Of a DNA stretch of 64,000 nt, positions 21,964-33,800 are shown one piece after another. Numbering within the stretch: the stretch's first letter is position 1; every line of letters begins with the position of its first letter. Made by a program: the position numbers and the translations under genes. The stretch comes from Schistocephalus solidus. Its lineage: Eukaryota; Platyhelminthes; Cestoda; Diphyllobothriidea; Diphyllobothriidae. The stretch lies in contig WEDG01002570.1 in assembly GCA_017591395.1 (NCBI GenBank), positions 1-64,000 of the forward strand, given 5' to 3'. The notes below the pieces were generated by a model. The model had not been told where the DNA came from. It saw only the letters and a list, made by a program, of their open reading frames with translations, and did no database searches.

Positions 21964-22122
21964 CATAGTAATGCATTTGTTCCTATCCCCGTGTCTTATC
22001 GTTGTATATATTAAATATACGGGGATATTTATCGTTTACAAAAGGTGCCATTCGTTTCGTCAGTACTATCGGATATTCCTGTACGAATTGTCCAATTGGC
22101 TTAGGCTTTAATCTCGTGGGAA
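21964..22122 (+). repeat. 160-bp repeat, copy 1
   Basis: CATAGTAATGC to CTCGTGGGAA is about 95% identical to 25248-25408 (seven substitutions and one 2-bp indel by eye). It contains an inverted pair TCCCCGT/ACGGGGA with an A/T-rich loop. The high identity contrasts with the decay of other repeats here. Confidence 0.9.
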
Positions 22123-24849
22123 TGACTTCACTTGATTACTGAAGCCGTGTCCATTTGTTATCTTTGATACACATGGGCGAGCATCATCAGATAACAAAGT
22201 CCTACTGTAAGAGCATTTCATCAGCGGCAGAATTATGAACCATACATTAGTAAACAACATAAGTCCGTTAATGTTTTAGAATAAAATCGAACACACTCCC
22301 GTGTGCTTTGACGTTTGGGGAAATCTGGCTTCAGAAAGTCAAAAAATGGATCGAAAGGCTAATTTTATTTTATAAAATAAATTTCAAATACGCAGTTTAA
22401 ATACAAGGAAGGCCTCCTTTCAGTAACTAGACGTAAATCAGCTTTTAAACCTTAATAAGCAAACAGGGCTTGATAGCCCAGCTCGTACCCTGTGGCTCAG
22501 CATACAAAAGTGTATCCAGTCAACAAAATGAGTTTTTCGGGTCATTGGTAAGAGTCCGATAAGTTTTTGTTTCAGGCGATATTTTGGCCCAGAATGAGAC
22601 CTTAGGTGAACGTAACATAGGCGCACCAAAGCGAGAATGTGGAGAGTAGCGATAGTTCAATGACCTTAGGACTCCCACTATCTCTGCACTCTTAAATCTG
22701 TTGAGAAAAAAAATAGAAGAAAACAGTAAAAATTTCGCGTTCTGGTTCCGCGGTGTCCTTACACATTTGTTTTGTGCGCCTGGATTTAAACTACTTCCAC
22801 GGGAGACACGCAGAAGTCAAGGTAGACAAGGATCTCGTTGAGGTCTTCGACTTTATCAGTGAGCCCTGAAAATGTCTTACACAGCGACGATTGCAAATAT
22901 TGAACTAAAATATGTACGCTATATCCAGATTCAGGGAGTTTGGCCAAAAGTAGACCGACAGACAGTACTTCTCTTTGGTTTTCTTCTAAATAAAAATACC
23001 ACCAGTAAACACTGGTGTGTTTTCCCTCGTCCTGGCGGATGGCCAAAGATAATTTGCTAATCTTGCGCTTGGTGGCGGAGATTTGCGGGCAAGTGGAAGA
23101 CCTGATTAACTAGGCCTATGATGTTAGACCAAGTTTTTATATAAGGTGATAACTAAGACGTTGTCAAGAATGAAGTACCAGCTGAGCAAAAATGACGAAC
23201 ACCTTATGGTACAAGAACCACCTTAATCACGTATGGTTACTAAAGCACCCCAATAAGACGTGTAGTTTAGTGTGCGTCAGAAGCAATTTAGCTTTGTTCC
23301 CCAACCAGGTGTCTTCTTCGGGAAGTTATTCTGCCAGAGTTGTTTATTGGCTTCTTGTGCATGCCAGTTTAAACTTACTAATATCTGGAGATCGATTGGT
23401 TAGTTGCAGTTCACATTCGATGTTTAATTAATTTTTTTGCTTTCTAAGTCCCCACAAAACTTACGAATAATCACTTCGCATGGCTTGACGTCTCCTTATC
23501 ATTGCAAAAGCTATTAGTTATAGCGCAGGGTGCCCTTGAGAGTTAAATGTACTAGAAAATATGAACATAAATGAATTCCCTTTTGGTGCATGGTGCCTTA
23601 GATCGAAATTTTACAATCACTTTTTTGTCCGTTTCATTTCAAATGGTTCTTTTCGAAAAGCACTAGGGGGACTGGTTTATCGGGCATTGCGCCTTGAGAA
23701 ATAGGGGAGTTAAATGGAACTCTTAAGTGTAAAGTAAATTGGAGACCGCATATCCCGCAGCCGCCGTTCCTCTTTCATGTTTATTATCTGAATACCGAAA
23801 GAAAACTGACGGAAAAAAAGTAACCCTAATCTGACACCTCACAAAAACAATGCCGACACATAACTCATGTTATTAATGTATGCAGTCGTTAAACTCACTA
23901 ATGCCAGGGAGAACTCAAAAAAACATTTGGTTTGAAAACTGAAATTGCGAAATTTGCACACTTATGTTTACGCTGAAGATGCAAAACTGGGTACTTACCA
24001 AGACAACTGACGTTCATATAAATGTAATAGAAATCTTGACATATTTCTTATAAAAATACCATCATTTAAGCTAACTAACTATGGTTTGCCTCCATAAGGA
24101 AGATAAGCATACACAAGGTATGCTCACACAAATCCTGATTATACGATGGAAGATAGCTGTTTGACTTCAAGTAACAGCTCCTGGCTTCAGGATGATGCTC
24201 TCAGGTGGACAGCAATTGGTTTTCGAGTGGTTCACCGAAAAGCATGAGACTGAAATGACTCTCTCCAAATCACTTACTGTCATCAACCAAGCCTACGCGA
24301 ATTCGGTGTCAGAAAAACAGTAGTTTAACCTCGAGTACATACTGTTCACAATGTCGTCATCATTGTATGGACAATTCAGTCCTCAAAGAGCACTCTTCAG
24401 CACCACCAGTAACCAGCAAGCAGATATGCTCAAGACATCAACATTTTCTCTGTGGGTGTGGGTCGAACAAAATGATTCCACTGCATTATCAATAACGGTA
24501 AAATATTTTTCAGTCCTTCGACACGCAGTTAAGGCATGCCAGCAGTAGTGCTGAAAGAATATTGCTAAACACGTTATTGTTAACGAAAGCTGAATTCTTG
24601 ATGTTTAAACGTCATCCGATAGCACGTAATTGCTAAGATGACTGACAGAACTTTTCAATTATGCTACAGTAGAGCAAAATTCGAGAAGGTCATGCTCATA
24701 CAGGTGCCTGTACCGACAAGATACGAGAACAGGAACATCCCTCTAGTTGTGGACCTTCCGCAAATTTACAGTAAATTCAGTTTTTGTGTTGAGATTTGGG
24801 GGTTGGGCTCAAACCTAACGTTTGGGGTATTCTGACTATATAAGTAGCC
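22123..24849. other. Anonymous DNA
   Basis: No gene, RNA or repeat that I recognise. Open frames on both strands are 62-86 codons, overlap each other antisense, and show no domain. Confidence 0.4.
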
Positions 24850-25247
24850 ACTGCGCGGCTGCCAGTGGGGCTCAAAAGTGAGCCCCAAGGCACAACGAGC
24901 CGAGTGAGTCCTGTTACCCATCTGTGGGCGCCTACTTACAATAGTTAATATTGCCAATCGAAACCGGCAAGACAACGAGCTCGTGGCGCAGTGGGTAGAG
25001 CGTTGGACTTCTAACCAAAAGGTCGTGAGTACAGTCCTCGGGCACCGCAGCGTCTGGGGTTGGCTATGGCTGGCTGATGACGGCTAATAAGCCAGAAAGG
25101 GCCATTCCAGTCTTCCGTGTCCTTGTCAATCACGTTATTATGCCTATATCATTAGCCGCCCTGCGGCTGTTGGCGGGGCTCGAGAGTTTGCCCCGAGGCA
25201 CGACGGGACGAGTGAGTTCTATAATCAATCGGTGAGGGCCTACTTAC
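24850..25247 (+). repeat. Composite tandem unit: cap - tRNA-Arg SINE (copy E) - cap
   Basis: The best preserved SINE locus. Cap 1 is at about 24850-24965, with hairpin GGGGCTC/GAGCCCC at 24867-24886. The tRNA-like head is at 24979-25046: GCTCGTGGCGCAGTGGGTAG, the anticodon region TTGGACTTCTAACC giving UCU, and a diverged B box. This closely resembles eukaryotic tRNA-Arg(UCU). The hammerhead-like body is at 25068-25112. A second cap starts near 25150. The two caps are 308 bp apart, so the unit is a partial tandem dimer of a monomer of about 300 bp. Confidence 0.8.
25068..25112 (+). ncRNA. Hammerhead-ribozyme-like motif in SINE copy E
   Basis: Stem I 5' strand GGCTGG (25068-25073); core CTGATGA (25074-25080); stem II GGCT, loop AATA, AGCC, flanked by a C/A mismatch; core GAAA; a minimal helix III region GGGCCAT with a U next to the scissile site; stem I 3' strand CCAGTC (25107-25112). 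Every invariant core base of a hammerhead is present. Helix III is very short, as in hammerheads reported from SINE-like and Penelope-like elements. The predicted cleavage is after 25106. In this copy a T-to-G change after GAAA (AAAG instead of AAAT) weakens helix III. An alternative hairpin CTGGCT/AGCCAG competes with the fold. Confidence 0.5.
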
Positions 25248-25408
25248 CATAGTAATGCCTTTGTTCCTATCCCCGTGTCTTACCGTTGTATATATTTTAA
25301 ATAAACGGGGAGATTTAGCGTTTACAAAAGGTGCCATTCGTTTCGTCAGTACTATCGGATATTCCCGTACGAATTTTCCAATTGGCTTAGGCTTTAATCT
25401 CGTGGGAA
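25248..25408 (+). repeat. 160-bp repeat, copy 2
   Basis: The second copy of the repeat at 21964-22122, in the same orientation, joined directly to the SINE cap. It has the same CCCCGT...ACGGGG inverted pair. Confidence 0.9.
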
Positions 25409-26139
25409 ATTTACAGGCCAATTTAAGATGAGAGCATGGGTAAAAAAAATTAAAGGAGAAAATGCGTTTCATTCTGATTGTATTAAATTACTAAAATTCA
25501 TAGACCCATATCAGTCGGAATCATTTAAAAAGGCTGACCTGTCAGGTATTCCTGCATGGCGTTGAGCAATGCAAAACGGAGGCAACGCTATGTTACCTAT
25601 TTGGTCAGGTACTCTGATTTTTGGACTCTTAAAAGCGCTTAGTTTATTTTAACTCCAAGAAAAAAAGGATATCTTGGAAAATAACTGTAGTTGGGCTTCC
25701 TAGCAAAGCAAAAATGGTTGAATTTCGTTTTGCTTCCAGTACCAATTGCTTAGAATTTTTAGATTTTGTTTTACCTTAATGGGCTTCAAGAACACTGGCA
25801 CAATTTTAATCAATTTACAATATCAATCGGTTTGCTTCGATAGGCTAAAAAACTTGCTAAACATATATAAAAGATGTATTTGTATTTCCTTAGATGAAGC
25901 AGGCATATTGGTCCTTTTTAACCAAAGCTGAAATTGAAGATGGCGTTTCATCTTGGTGTCATCCAGCTAAAAATGGAATTCATTTCTATAACAAAAGAGG
26001 CACTAGGTAAAATTGTAGAAGGTTGCCTGCGATGTAAAAAAAGCCCTAAGAGACGTGGCTTGACGAATACACCGAATTCCGTCGAGAAATACTTCGGATG
26101 AAACAATGCGTCTACAGAAGGAATTTTGACAGAGGCAGT
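25409..26139. other. Anonymous DNA
   Basis: AT-rich, frames of about 60 codons only, nothing recognised. Confidence 0.4.
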
Positions 26140-26195
26140 AGAAATTGGAATGACCGCTTCTGGTATATCTTCCGTCATCAGCCAGTGACACTCAA
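26140..26195 (-). repeat. Degenerate SINE body, copy H
   Basis: On the minus strand 26187-26143 reads CACTGG, CTGATGA, CGGAAGATATACCA, GAAG, CGGTCATT, CCAATT. It is collinear with the hammerhead-like body of copy E, including a perfect CTGATGA, but stem II and stem I pairing are lost. No tRNA head is recognisable. Confidence 0.55.
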
Positions 26196-27759
26196 ACCCT
26201 CAGTTTAAACAGTTTAAGGCAATGGTCGGACTCTAGTTTTAAGCTACAACACAAAACGGGTATAATATGTTGTATATTGCACCCTAATCATGGAATACCT
26301 ATTCAGTGTTAAAGGGTAAACCGTTTAAGATATAAGTTACTTCTCCGCCAGTGCCCTTATACCGCTCACCAGTCAGCAGATATAGGTGGGGCCCAAATGT
26401 GGCAGAGTTAAGCATTTTTTGAGTGACACTTGCCTTGTTTTTCTGCCGACGCACAGTACCAACAGCCTGAACACGTTCGAACGCGTTCGGGAACGTGATG
26501 GAGGTAACCAGCTCCACTGGGGAGTGCGTCATACGACGCCAAAGGAGAGATGGCGCACGAGTATCACTGTGGTCAGGAGTGGGGCGAAGTCATCGCGAAG
26601 GTACGGAGTACATGTGTGCGACAGACTCCTCCCCCTACCGTGCGCCTGTGAACATCTGTGCTCCTCTGAAAAATAAGGGATTTAACATCACAGACAGTGC
26701 ACTCTGACTCTGCCTGAAGGCAAAGTGACTCATTCTTGCAAATTCTTAAAGCCTCCACCAGAGTGAAGCAAGAGAACGCCGGTGCGAAGAGAGGAGGTAG
26801 CTCTCGCTCTCTCCCGTTCATGTAGGTTGCTCGTATGCAAATTGTGCCTACATATTTGAGTCAGAAAGTAGCGCACCTACTGGTTCACGCACTTCCGTTC
26901 TACAAGCAGTTGATGTCGTAATTGCAAATCGGAAATTGGACTAAGCAAACAAGTGAATACACACAGGGCTTCACGAGTGACACAGGGGTAACCTGTCTCA
27001 GCTAAAATTACGCACAAATAACAAAACCGTTAGGCAGTTTCCTATGTGCACAGGTGGAAATTTGGGTTGCTGCAAGACTCGAAACCATGAGATGCCTGAT
27101 TCGGGAAGTAACTTGGTTGATGCTATTTTGCCATTGCAGTGCAATATAACTGAAGCTACCAAGTCTATCCCAAAAATGTGGTCTGTCAAAATGGATGTGT
27201 GTGAGGTGGTTTAACAACTTAAGCGCTTACATAAGGACTTCCGATCGACGTTTACCAAGACATATGATTTAAAGGCATCTTATTTGGAGGAATGAGTTCA
27301 TGATCTCACCTCCTAAGTCGTGCGCGTTCAAGCAGGCTGGCAGCACTCCTAGCCGTTTATAAGGCGGTGGGGGGGTGACAACATTTGGTATCGAGGGGCA
27401 AAAGCCATTTAAACTTGTGAAAAAACGCTAATACTAAGGTCCTCGCCGTTCAGAGGGATCATTTGTGAAGAACCTGCTCATATTTCAAGGACTCTGGTTT
27501 TGCTTGCCTTCAAGACTGAGAAGTTTACTGATTGTTTTGAATTTTCTCTGGGATGGTTTTTGGTACCATTTAGACAAAAATGAAGAGGTCTCCAAATGAA
27601 CGGAAACCCCTTAGCGTCTTCAGTGAGGATGTAAATTTAAAAAAGTGCAATCATTACTTCTATGACACACCTGAACAGGATGTGGGACTAAATTTGCTCC
27701 GCCTTCAGTAACTGGGTTGGTCCAGGACATAATCTCAAATAGGAAAAATATCTCTGTGT
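26196..27759. other. Anonymous DNA with a GC-rich stretch at 26.44-26.83 kb
   Basis: Several overlapping frames (70-96 codons) on both strands come from the GC-rich stretch, and none carries a motif I can name. A palindrome-like ACACGTTCGAACGCGTTCG lies near 26470. The remainder is featureless. Confidence 0.35.
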
Positions 27760-27930
27760 CCTAACACTACCAATAACTCTTACATATGTTTAAATAGTAG
27801 CCTTAATCTTAAAGCTAATTGTACAGTTAAATTAACCCTAAACTTACCCCTTAAGGGAATACTAAATTGCCTTAACATTTAGTTTAAACCTAAACCTAAC
27901 TCTTAGCATAACCCTAACCCTACCCATTAA
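27760..27930. repeat. Degenerate telomere-like tract 2
   Basis: Diverged CCTAAC-type units, the clearest part being AACCTAAACCTAACTC and CATAACCCTAACCCTACCC at 27887-27926. The cluster starts after GTGTCCTAACACTACC; tract 3 also begins with GTGTCCTAAC. Confidence 0.6.
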
Positions 27931-29142
27931 TCGAAACCTATTTTCTCTGGCCTTTGATACGAAGGCACCTGTATTGAAGAAGGTTCTGTTTAGCGGGCTA
28001 CATAAGCCATCCTTACCAAAACCTGATAAAGAATGAGCACCGAATAGAATAAATCTGTCAATTATGAAGGTATTCTATGTTTTTTATAAACTGACCTCAG
28101 TAATTTAAAAGGTCGTGCGTGGTTTTTTTTACTAAAGCTTCCTATCGCAATTTTGCATGATATGGCTAAAACAGTACACCTCATTGACAAGTAACTACAA
28201 CTTCTTTGCTTTCCTTTGTTCTGAAATTTAATATTCACATGAAGTAGACTTCACGTCAACAGCCAGAAGACAACCCGAAAGGACTTACAGAAGAGTTTCG
28301 GCAGAGGTGCGAAATTACAAGTCTAATTATGCAAAGTGTACTGTGTACGTTCGACGGTGGTGCAAGCAAATTGAATAAAAATTAAAATAGATCCTTTGCT
28401 TCTGAACAGTAAAGGGTCATCACGTGCCTATGTGTAAGTCGATTCTATCAGGCTTCCGAGCATTTGAAGAAATCGCTTTCTGATTAGCAGAATGTGCGAG
28501 AGTTCAGCGGTACTGAGACATTATAAAAAAGACGGACTCAGATAATCTGCTAGGGCCTGTAAAAGCATAAATGTACATAGCTACTCATTTTATAACAACA
28601 AATTATGCGTAAAAGCAACCTTTTTCATCTCTTTCGATCGTCCTCGGCAAAACCTAAATATACAATGCTAGCCTTTGGGTTACAACTCACACAACACACA
28701 TCGGACGCAACAATGCCACACTGCTTGACCCTAACGCACACGCAGTGTACAGAACCGATTTCCGCCTCCTTTTCGTTCTACATTCAGCGTGGTGCCTATT
28801 CAGATCACGTCTACTCTATTCTCATTGCCTTGCCAGCAGTCGACATAAAACTAGCTATATTACAAAAGTGGGTGGAAACAGGGTCTCTTGGCATCAGTTA
28901 ACTGCGCAGGCATGCAGCACAGGTCCACTGCCTGTGCGTTGAGGGAAACACATGCAAGTAGCTATGTGACTCTCTCGATGAGCACCGAGTAGAGTATGTG
29001 CACTTGCATCCGCGATCGGACATTTCCGCTGCTGCCCTCCACATGGAGACAACTCCGTGTAACAAGAACACAAGCTGACGGTTCACAGCAACTTACTAGG
29101 GTTCGAAACCATCTGGGAGAGAGAAGTGACATAGATCAAGTA
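27931..29142. other. Anonymous DNA
   Basis: Plus-strand frames at 28605-28901 and 28745-28942 (98 and 65 codons) overlap in different registers and show no domain. 28.9-29.1 kb is moderately GC-rich. Nothing else is recognised. Confidence 0.35.
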
Positions 29143-29415
29143 AGCACGTCACACTCGCTGTTGTAGTCAGGATCTTGCTCGATCCCCTTTTTGTCCGCCC
29201 ATCAGCTTGCTACTGGCGTCAACGAACGTTGTCTCAGAGGACACACTAAAGGTGAAACAGGCCAGAGGCAGAAAGCTGTTTCACGGTCGTCACCGATGAT
29301 TAGTATGCCATAGGCCTATGGCATGAAGTTTGTTATCGCCAGTAGCAAGCTGGCGGGCGATAAGAGTGGGATCGCGCAAGATCCTAACCACAACAAGGAG
29401 GTTGAGGCGCACTGT
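29143..29415. mobile_element. Palindromic foldback element
   Basis: The arms 29160-29218 and 29337-29394 are inverted copies about 59 bp long, roughly 83% identical (CAGTAGCAAGCT, GATC..GCAAGATCCT and ACAAC shared). Inside are a perfect 9-bp hairpin GTGAAACAG (29252-29260) / CTGTTTCAC (29276-29284) and a perfect 20-bp palindrome ATGCCATAGGCCTATGGCAT at 29305-29324. There is no coding capacity. A MITE or foldback DNA transposon is the most likely class. Confidence 0.6.
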
Positions 29416-30735
29416 TGAGAACACACTTTAGATCCCAAACCGCAGCTCATTCGAAGAGACAGGGCCACATATTCAATTTCATGCGAGCCGCAAGCCGTTT
29501 AAGTCATGGTTAAGGTTCCCCCAGTTTAGTAATTACTGCAATACACTCTACTTTTTATATTCGGTGCTGAGATTTAGCCCGGGTAGAGTACTCAGCTACG
29601 TGGGGAGCTCTCAGCCGAACACAGACTCCAACGTCAGTGTCGGTAAGCAAGACGGCCGTGTAATCATTCCGCAAATATCCAATACGTGTGATGAAATGGC
29701 GGTGATTATGGACTCAAATGCCGGCCGTTAAACCATTATCATGCCAAGAACAACCATTCTCGATTAAAGGAAGAGCCGTTAATTTTGATAGGTAAGTGGT
29801 AGCATAGCGACTATTTCCTATAAAAACCGCAACGTTTGTGCATTAATTAACCTTAGCTGATGTTGTCTTTGATGATGGGTTCAGGTATAAATCTGAAACG
29901 CCCGAGAACCACGTTTATGCCTTCTCAAATTTTGAGACTTTTGAGGGAATGTTACCCCTTATGAGAGAGAGAGAGCCAAATATCTGCATAAGTACCCACT
30001 GCCCTCGTTCTACCAACAGCCATAGGAACCAGTAAGAGTTTTCGCGGTCTCTGCGACACACATAAAGCAAAATGCAAAAGGCTTCTGGTTTGCCGGCAGG
30101 TCTGCCAGCTGGTTTAAATAATTTACTTTTCGTCGAAATGACGTCTGTGATGGATGGCGAATGAAAAGTACAGGCACATTTGACCAGAGCCGATAGAGGT
30201 GTCTCGTGGTTATAAGAAATCCAGCTTTGTGAATTGCACCATTTGGCTAATGCAATGGTGCCATCCCCTTACAAGACACTCGGGGCTAAGAAGGTAAAGC
30301 AAAGACGGGGTGTGTAAACCTGCTTAGCCATCACTTAGCCCAGGATCGTGTTAAATAGGATTGACGGTAAAAGGAGTTTTTACGGTTGGGGCTCACCTCG
30401 GACAGGCAGCGAAAGGTCAGCAAGAAAACACAAAACAATTAATTACTTTCCACCTAAAGTTGACCTCTTATACCTAAATATACCAAAGAAATTGAGTGGA
30501 AGAATAAAAAATAAATAAAAAACCACTCCCAATAAATAAAAGGTATGCGAATAACAAATATCACAATAAAACAACTTTTTGCATACCGTTATCTGAATGT
30601 CGTCGTGAAAACACAGAGGGTTACTTCCCGAAGCTATGAATTACTAGACCAAACCAGGCCTGCTAAAACACGTATAGTAGATAGCTATGTGTTTTAAACC
30701 CAGGGGCGTACATAACGTATCCTTAACGAAGAATA
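29416..30735. other. Anonymous DNA
   Basis: No gene recognised. A short GA run (GAGAGAGAGAGA near 29962) is the only simple sequence. Confidence 0.4.
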
Positions 30736-30890
30736 ATAAGCGTGGGTAATTAGTTCCGAACAAATCTAGGGAATCTAGTATGGCTCTGTCTGGCTTATTG
30801 TTACCATCAACCAGTCCCACCTCAGCACCACACACGAAGTGCCTGAGATTTGCAGTCAGCCCTCTGCCATCATTAATCTTACGAGCTAGT
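30736..30890 (-). repeat. Degenerate SINE body, copy I
   Basis: The minus strand reads GACTGG (30816-30811), TTGATGG, TAACAATAAGCCA, GACA, GAGCCAT and CTAGAT (30778-30773). It is collinear with the hammerhead-like body of the other copies but with three changes in the core. The upstream tRNA-like head is not clear. Confidence 0.5.
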
Positions 30891-33800
30891 GCTCGATACC
30901 CTGTTGTCGGAGGTTGGTGCTATTCAGTCCCGTGGCAGTGGTGTTTACCGACGTGTCTTCCTTAGGGGGCAGCAAAGAGACATTGTTTACGACCCTGGGA
31001 CTTCAGACAAGAGTAATCTGCGGTCACATAGTGATGAAATACTAGCCTTGAAATGGCGTAGGCAAACCATGCTCTGTGATTCAAGGGAATAGTGATTTTT
31101 TACCGTGATTTATATGAAAATGCAGCAAACGTTGAGTAAAACGGCAAGGAGGACACTGCAAGCAGCTTTTTTAACACTTATTAGAACGCTATTATTGAGC
31201 ATGGCTGACTGAACTTCCCTACATATAAAAAGGTGTGAAACGGTGTTAACGTAGTCGATCTGTACGTGTTCATGAGCAGTGACTATTCCTTAGACTTTGT
31301 AAGTTACATATGGAGGTTGATAGGAACTTGGTTTCCTTCGGGGTCATCAGAGTTTTACATGCACATTGGAGCAAAAACACTGAAGGAGGTTCCGATGTGC
31401 ACTAAAGAGTACGGCTGTTTCTTCACTTTCGTTGTTGCTAGGTCTTGCCACTCAACTCGTTTTGATGGGGAACATCAATGATCTAACGATATCTATTAGC
31501 TGACATACTGTTTCGATGACCAGAGGGCTCTCTGTCAGAGACTTCCTTTCCGTGGTCAGTTAGATGAGACAGTAAATGTAATTAACATCTTATGCGGGAC
31601 CCTTAGAAACCTATTGATGACCTAGTTGATGGCTTACTTACGAAGAGTTGATTTCAGGATGCATTCTGGTCAAATATCTCAGCAAGTATAGAGAACAAGT
31701 TTAAATGGCTGCTGAATACAAGGACGCAGACAAGGCTGAAATGATAGTACGCTCTGACCAAAGGAATCATCCTTCTCCATCGATGTCTTGCTTTTTATCT
31801 GTCACAGATGCGTGAGGTGTAAAAAATTGAAAATTACAACTAATCCCAAAATCCATAATGCCGAAAACCATTACAGCATCCCAGCATGCTGCATCACGAG
31901 TGAATTTGGTTTAGCCATAAATGTTTAGTGAGGGAGGCAATTTTATCCTTTCATGGCGGACTCCAAGGAGGCACCTGAAATTTGACCGTGGCAAAAACAA
32001 TTTCGGCAATTTTCATGAGCCGCTGGCTTTGCTAATTATTACCCCTCACCCTGTCTTCTTTCCTACTTACAGGTTGGCTGAACTCTCTCTGTTGTCGGGT
32101 TAGTAAATTCCGGGAACCAGGGTGCTAGGTCATAGAGAACGCCGTTGTAGACTTCGGCATCCTGGCACTACGATTTGTCTTTGCGCAACCACAGCAATTT
32201 GCCAGGGACTTACTCAAAGGAAGGAGTGTCAGACAGCAGAAAAGACGACACTGAGCCGCTGTGGAGAAGGAGGGGTAGGTATTTGTTGACCATTAAATTT
32301 GAGAAGACTCTTGACGAGGTTACGCTACGAATAGAACGTAAAAACGTGTACCTTAACAAGTCCTCATACGCACTCAGTTCATGGGGCATGCAAGGTTCAT
32401 CTTGCATAAAGATACTCATTCTTTCAATTATAACTCAACAAACGCCTTTGTCTCTTCCAGCGGACGTTGATCAATCCGAGACAGGGGTCCTGTATAGAAC
32501 TAATCACCCTTTACGGTGTCTTAACATTTTATTCTACTAAATAACTGTAAGTATTTTGCTCCAGATATATTAACGATCTTGATCACTTAATCGTAAAACA
32601 TACTACTGGGCTCTTCAAGGTTCAATTTCACTTCTATAGGAAGAAACATTGTGAAAAACTAATATAACGCTTTCTTCCACAAGGTACTTCGCAAGGTCTA
32701 ACTAGAAGAGGTGTACTGCTTCACGAATCGAAATGATTTGTTTGAATAAAAAGGGCACTCTTGGCTCAGATTCAGGGATGGGAAAGATGCGATTGCATGG
32801 ACGACGGGTGCCTCTTCCCTCGCAATCTCTGCCATCCCCCCCAGCGATCTTAAAAACTCTCTCTCGTCATGGCACTTTTCCGTAGTTTTTAACAGTGCTG
32901 CACTCCCCACTGGTTGTTTTGCTGACGTGTTGGTGTCACCTTCTCACCCAGATGAATTTCAACTTTCACTCTTTCTTGTATCATTTAGTATTTCCGGATA
33001 TACTAGACCCCTGGATTCTATTTATATACTTTTTTCTATTCGTTCACCTGCTCTTCTTCCTGGTTATCTGTACGGAAATGATGACCTAACTTGCAACGTT
33101 GTTTAGTTCGTACTAAGCCAAGATTTATTTCCAGTGCTTTACGTTTTCCTGTGTATGTTACATTCAACTCATCGGCTGCTACAGTGGCCCACCGCTGTCC
33201 CGATTTTTTAATCTTAAAACGGTTCTCCAGCAGGTCAGAATGCTTAGCTTTACTACCGCTTAATCCACTTTGATAACAATGAAATTAACGTCCATCGCTT
33301 TAACCGGAATGGCTAAAATAACGCTTTTTTAAAGATCATTTTATGTATGATCCATTTGAGTACAAAATTTTGAGCATAAAAACCGCCGAAGCAACATAAT
33401 CCAGACCAGCAATCACAAGCCAAGCTTGGGGGCAGGTAAAAGCTCGTAAAAACTGTAGAGCCTCGAGAGAAGGGGAGGGGAGGGGGGAGAGAAAGGAGCG
33501 GAACCCTGTCTTGTTTGGGGAGTCTAAATGCGGCGCGGAACCATCAAAACTGTGGCAGCTGCCTCTTGTTTCATGACGTCGACTTAATTAGTATGCAGGC
33601 CGGGAAGCCGGAAAAAACTAGGTTTCCGGAATAAAGGTAGGTCCGGGTGCTCGTCGAAGGTACGGTAACTGGTCCAGAACCGCTCGGAAGCAGCCACGGT
33701 GATAGCCGTATCCGAGGCGTTTGTTTCTCCTCTGGCGGCGGGAAATGCACCGACAACAGAGCTATAAAAACGAGAAAAAGGGAGGACCGTAATTGAAGGT

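Noticed and set aside
24979..25046. Functional tRNA-Arg(UCU) gene
   Set aside because: The B box is diverged, the anticodon stem has a mismatch, and the sequence runs straight into the SINE body, so it is a SINE head.
26386..26821. Overlapping GC-rich frames as coding exons
   Set aside because: Three registers and both strands are open at once, which points to base composition and not to selection on a protein.
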